Source: JAUMXJ01 sp041781135
GTDB taxonomy: Bacteria; Bacillota; Clostridia; Peptostreptococcales; Acidaminobacteraceae
DNA length: 8,389 nt
Direction of reading: 5' to 3'
NCBI GenBank assembly: GCA_041781135.1
Contig: JBHAZV010000010.1
Location: forward strand, 1 to 8,389
Positions 5,374 through 8,389 of the stretch are shown here, piece by piece; the first letter of the stretch is position 1; every line of letters starts with the position of its first letter. The notes beneath the pieces are model-generated. The model did no database searches and was not told where the DNA came from. It worked only from the letters and a program-made list of their open reading frames with translations. A program made the position numbers and the translations under genes.

Positions 5374-6229
5374 TCGACGGACGGTGCATTTCTGCGCCTT
5401 GAATCACTGTATAAACCCGATCGCTTATTGCTGCGCCGTTTTTATAGAGATAGTACAGCAGCGCCGCATTTGCAGTTCCGGTGGCAGCTTCCTCGTCTAT
5501 ACCGTAAAGCGGCGCAAAATTCCTCGCCAAAAATACATCCTCATTATCGCTGTATGAAAAGGCGTGGACGCCGACTGCGCCAAACCGCTCCGAAAAAGCA
5601 GCTAATGCAAGGTAATCAGGCGAAAGCGATGCCAGAGCCGCTTTATCCGTTACTCCAAAAATAATATCAGGAAGCCCCGTCGAAACTTTGCGCGGCGCTA
5701 ATTCCGCTGCAGAACGCCGTAAATTACCAGCACAGGCATCGGCAAAATTTTCAAAATTTTTCTCCTGCAAATTTACGGCTGCTCTCGGTTCGCAGCCCAT
5801 AATGGAGCAAAGTTCGTCGACTTCGCTACTTTCGAACTCACCCATGAGTTCAGGAGAAGCCATATCCATCAATATCATTTTGTCGCCGATTTCCACTCGA
5901 AGTTCTCCGGCGGCAGTGCGATTTATGCATACCTCGCCCGGATTTACAAGCCCGATTTCTCGCAGCACATGAAAAGCTCCGACAGTAGCATGACCACATA
6001 GTTCAACTTCGGCAGCAGGCGTAAAATATCTCGTATGGAAACGGCTTTCGCCCAGTTGCCTGACAAAAGCCGTCTCGGAATACCGAAGCTCGGCTGCAAC
6101 GCGCAGCATCCGAATATCATCAGGAAAGTCCGAATCGCTCGGAAGTATCACAATGCCCGCCGGATTTCCGCCGAAAAGCTCCTCAGAAAAAGCGTCTACT
6201 ATGTAGAAGTTGTTTTGATTTTTTAACAA
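5267..6229 (-). CDS. PhzF family isomerase/epimerase-like protein
   Basis: 320-residue cytoplasmic enzyme of the PhzF / diaminopimelate-epimerase-like fold, two similar halves with the active site between. Visible family motifs are GGNPAGIV (about 20-27), RYSETAF (about 49-55; Glu52 corresponds to the catalytic glutamate of PhzF), YFTPAAEVELCGHATVGA (about 68-85), and NFAPLYGIDEEAATGTANAA in the second half. Members catalyse proton shifts or isomerisation on small acids; the substrate here is unknown and there are no phenazine genes in view. The start is TTG at 6229, with AGGGAGG 4 bases upstream; the next in-frame ATG would remove the first 40 residues including GGNPAG. The last 34 codons lie in the right 122-bp repeat and contain the hairpin that serves as terminator of MCP2 in the left copy. 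The gene follows the lipoprotein gene on the same strand after 104 bases, so co-transcription is possible. Confidence 0.93.
   Translation of the reverse strand: MLKNQNNFYIVDAFSEELFGGNPAGIVILPSDSDFPDDIRMLRVAAELRYSETAFVRQLGESRFHTRYFTPAAEVELCGHATVGAFHVLREIGLVNPGEVCINRTAAGELRVEIGDKMILMDMASPELMGEFESSEVDELCSIMGCEPRAAVNLQEKNFENFADACAGNLRRSAAELAPRKVSTGLPDIIFGVTDKAALASLSPDYLALAAFSERFGAVGVHAFSYSDNEDVFLARNFAPLYGIDEEAATGTANAALLYYLYKNGAAISDRVYTVIQGAEMHRPSKVHVKIEIPNKKAPDDLVIKVGGGAVTLASGIINI
5300..5344 (+). terminator. Second copy of the hairpin terminator, inside the phzF-like coding region
   Basis: Identical to 4419-4463, with the T run pointing in the plus direction. It can no longer serve MCP2, but would stop any rightward transcription entering the phzF-like gene antisense. 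On the minus strand it is coding and lacks a U-tract. Confidence 0.75.
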
Positions 6230-6233
6230 TACT

Positions 6234-6240
6234 CCTCCCT
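6234..6240 (-). promoter_or_regulatory. Ribosome binding site for the TTG start of the phzF-like gene
   Basis: AGGGAGG on the minus strand, 4 bases (AGTA) before TTG at 6229. The strong site supports a non-ATG start. Confidence 0.75.
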
Positions 6241-6249
6241 CACATTTAT

Positions 6250-6321
6250 TTTCGTCCCGCGCTTTATTTATACATTAACCCGATTGCCATTTGCACACCC
6301 GGAGCAGAAATCAGGACGAAA
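6250..6321. repeat. Inverted repeat spanning the lipoprotein-phzF gap
   Basis: TTTCGTCC (6250-6257) and GGACGAAA (6314-6321) are perfect 8-bp inverted arms 56 bases apart. They enclose most of the 104-base spacer, including a possible -10 (TATAAA on the minus strand, 6272-6267) with no convincing -35. No intrinsic terminator for the lipoprotein gene is visible in the spacer. Confidence 0.3.
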
Positions 6322-6333
6322 CTCAACCTATTT

Positions 6334-8364
6334 TTACTCGGATTTTTCAGCTGAAACCTTAGCCCAGACTTTGCCGCTTGGATCCACCATCTCGATGCTT
6401 ATAGACTTTCCGTCCTTTGAAAAAAAGAACTTCATCCCAGCAATATTTGCTTCACCGGTGGCAGCTCTGACAAAATAACTGTTGTTTGTATAAAAAACGC
6501 CGTCCTCAACTCTCTTAAAGGCAATTATATACATACCGCCGTCACTGTACTTCTCTTCCAACGAAACATCTATAACTATAGCGAAACTTTCACCCGAATT
6601 TAAGCTTTTCAAAGTGCCTGTATAATGCCCGATAATATCTACAGGTTCGTCCTTTTCGACCGGCAGCACGACATTTATGTCAGTTTGTGCGATAGTTTCG
6701 AGATCTTTTTCGTAACCTATCTTGCCGGATTTCAGATCTTCTTCTGTCTTATATACCTCCAAATGAGTCGGGAAGTCCGCCGTCATATGTGCCTGAAGCG
6801 TAAATGTCATTGTGCCTGCCCCGTTTTTATCGAGACGAATCGTCCAATCTGACTGACTGGTATTTTCCGACACCGGCGTGAGCCTTACTATCGCTCCTGC
6901 CCACTGTGATTCGCCGTCATGCTCATCTTCGCTTATATGCAGAGTGTAAACTTCATTTAGAACCTCTGCTACCCTTTTATTATGCTTATCGCGTTCGTCC
7001 ATGCAGGCATAGTACATCTCCCTGCTGATTATTCTAAACACTGGCTGTAAATATACATACAGCTCTGACTTGTGATTATTCGAAATCTTTATCTGATCCG
7101 AACGAACCGGCCACGGATACTTTGCCATTGTCGCATTTTTGTCGTAGGCATCTATCCACGAATCCCAGTCTGTTGCAGCTACTTCCCAGAATTTATAAAC
7201 ATAATCGTCTATCTCTTGATACATTTCCGCCAGCGCCTTTTCTGGAGTCAATAAATTTTCCTTGTATATCTTCTCGAAAATCTGTCTCCACTGTGCTGCT
7301 GTTCTCTTATTTTCCGGCCTGCGATAATACGCATCATACATATTTTTTGTGCTTTCGTACTTCGTTTCTATAGCATATGTCATGACATCGTTTATCGCCA
7401 TCTGAGCAACTCCTATTGCAACAAATGCCAGCTGAATATTCGGTGACGCCTTGCTGATTACTATGGTTGTCAGCAGTTCCAGTGAACTCTTAAATGTCTG
7501 CTTACTGGCAATACCGTTGGTATACGCATCATATGCCAGCTGGAGAGTCGCAGTTCCTATGCTCAGATTCGTCATCCCGTCCTGAAACGATTTTGATACA
7601 AGTGCATCATACTTGCCTCCGAGCGACAGCAATGTCGAGAGATTTGATGCTACATAATAATCATACGTTCCCGTAGCGCCAAGATAAGCGCCGACTAAAT
7701 CCTCCATCCAGCCAGGTTCTCGCTGTGCGTATATCTTTAGGATTTTCTCCGCATCAGGTGTATCGACATAACTGACAAACGAATTTATGCCAGATACGTA
7801 TTCATCGCGTTTTCCCGGATTTTTTATCTTAAAAACGCCGAATTTCGAAAGATGGTCTGTGAGTATGTGGACCTTATTTGCCGTTGTATCCGCAAAGTAA
7901 TGAACATCCTCCCATTCGCCGCTCTGCTCATTAAAATATTTGCCGCAGACCGAAAGATGCTCCTCCTCGCCTGCAATACCCGATTCGTCATATGGAATAA
8001 TTAGCTCGAGCACCCCCTCCGGCTGGCCTGAGGAAAGCGTAAAATCATACGCATATATTTCGACATCGCTGTCGGGATGAGCTGCTTCGACTTTTTTTAT
8101 CGTGAGTTCATCTCCGGGATTAAGCAAACAGCCAAAATCCACCGCAGCTCCGTCGCCCAAGGCTGCAACCAATTGATCTTCCTCTATTTTGAATGTCTTC
8201 TCCTCCAAAACTTTGCCGCCTGACCCCGACGCGCTGCTCGTGCCCGAACCCGATGCGCCGCCGTTCTCCGATTGACCCTCGCCCGAACCGCAGCCCGCCA
8301 TCGCAAACATTGCGATCACAAGTATACAAACAAAAACTATACCTAAAACATACCTTCTCTTCAT
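6334..8364 (-). CDS. Large multidomain lipoprotein of unknown function
   Basis: 676 residues. A Lys/Arg start and hydrophobic stretch lead to MAGC, a slightly loose lipobox with Cys25 as the lipidated residue, so the mature protein should be anchored on the outer face of the membrane. A Gly/Ser-rich linker (about 26-50) follows. About 51-182 looks beta-rich, ending in a block common in surface proteins: VLELIIPYDE, then YFNEQSGEWEDV, then TDHLSKFGVFKI. About 183-425 looks mainly helical, with a hydrophobic stretch near 296-330 that might be a buried helix. About 486-570 and 573-676 look like two further beta domains (GHYTGTLKSLNSGESF opens the last). No catalytic motif is recognised and there is no LPXTG or repeat domain. 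ATG at 8364 has AAGGGGG 5 bases upstream. The promoter lies beyond the right edge. Lipoprotein assignment is fairly sure; function is unknown. Confidence 0.88.
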   Translation of the reverse strand: MKRRYVLGIVFVCILVIAMFAMAGCGSGEGQSENGGASGSGTSSASGSGGKVLEEKTFKIEEDQLVAALGDGAAVDFGCLLNPGDELTIKKVEAAHPDSDVEIYAYDFTLSSGQPEGVLELIIPYDESGIAGEEEHLSVCGKYFNEQSGEWEDVHYFADTTANKVHILTDHLSKFGVFKIKNPGKRDEYVSGINSFVSYVDTPDAEKILKIYAQREPGWMEDLVGAYLGATGTYDYYVASNLSTLLSLGGKYDALVSKSFQDGMTNLSIGTATLQLAYDAYTNGIASKQTFKSSLELLTTIVISKASPNIQLAFVAIGVAQMAINDVMTYAIETKYESTKNMYDAYYRRPENKRTAAQWRQIFEKIYKENLLTPEKALAEMYQEIDDYVYKFWEVAATDWDSWIDAYDKNATMAKYPWPVRSDQIKISNNHKSELYVYLQPVFRIISREMYYACMDERDKHNKRVAEVLNEVYTLHISEDEHDGESQWAGAIVRLTPVSENTSQSDWTIRLDKNGAGTMTFTLQAHMTADFPTHLEVYKTEEDLKSGKIGYEKDLETIAQTDINVVLPVEKDEPVDIIGHYTGTLKSLNSGESFAIVIDVSLEEKYSDGGMYIIAFKRVEDGVFYTNNSYFVRAATGEANIAGMKFFFSKDGKSISIEMVDPSGKVWAKVSAEKSE

Positions 8365-8369
8365 AAAAT

Positions 8370-8376
8370 CCCCCTT
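8370..8376 (-). promoter_or_regulatory. Ribosome binding site of the lipoprotein gene
   Basis: AAGGGGG on the minus strand, 5 bases before ATG at 8364. It fixes the start near the window edge. Confidence 0.75.
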
Positions 8377-8389
8377 GCTTTATCCGCTC

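Noticed and set aside
5199..5402. Plus-strand 67-codon open frame crossing the right repeat copy
   Set aside because: It arises because the MCP2 stop is TAT in the right copy. It is antisense to the phzF-like gene, with no ribosome site.

Overview
The window looks like chromosomal DNA from a motile Gram-positive anaerobe of the Clostridia (Bacillota). The reasons are strong AGGAGG-type ribosome binding sites, near-consensus sigma-A promoters, an ornithine-racemase-type enzyme, two chemoreceptors of clostridial style and a lipoprotein with a Gly/Ser-rich linker. Genus cannot be read from the sequence. Most of the window is moderate in GC (about 45-55% in the rows I counted by hand). One block around 4600-5050 is clearly more AT-rich (about 36% GC).

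Layout, left to right. (1) 1-171 is non-coding but holds a perfect consensus sigma-A promoter that points left, out of the window. (2) 172-2956 is a leftward two-gene operon: a membrane chemoreceptor (MCP1) followed after 10 bases by a PLP-dependent alanine/ornithine racemase family enzyme. (3) 2957-3123 is a divergent promoter region. (4) 3124-4389 is a rightward second chemoreceptor (MCP2) that has two membrane segments but almost no extracytoplasmic sensor, followed by a strong intrinsic terminator. (5) 4493-5251 is an AT-rich island with one small predicted secreted protein of unknown function, on the minus strand. (6) 5267-6229 (minus) is a PhzF-family epimerase/isomerase-like gene. (7) 6334-8364 (minus) is a 676-residue lipoprotein of unknown function; its promoter lies outside the window.

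The most striking structure is a 122-bp direct repeat (4371-4492 and 5252-5373, 2 mismatches) that exactly brackets the AT-rich island. Each copy contains the last bases of MCP2, the hairpin terminator and the last 34 codons of the phzF-like gene. The simplest reading is that MCP2 and the phzF-like gene were once convergent neighbours whose stop codons overlapped. A 759-bp segment with the small secreted-protein gene was then inserted, duplicating the junction. The left copy now carries a dead phzF 3' fragment, and the right copy carries a dead MCP2 3' fragment.

Functionally, the left half is about chemotaxis: two receptors with identical signalling tips fired from divergent promoters, one co-transcribed with an amino-acid racemase. 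The right half is a mix of a small-molecule enzyme and surface or secreted proteins with no clear pathway link. I see no CRISPR array, tRNA, rRNA, transposase or integrase gene in the window.
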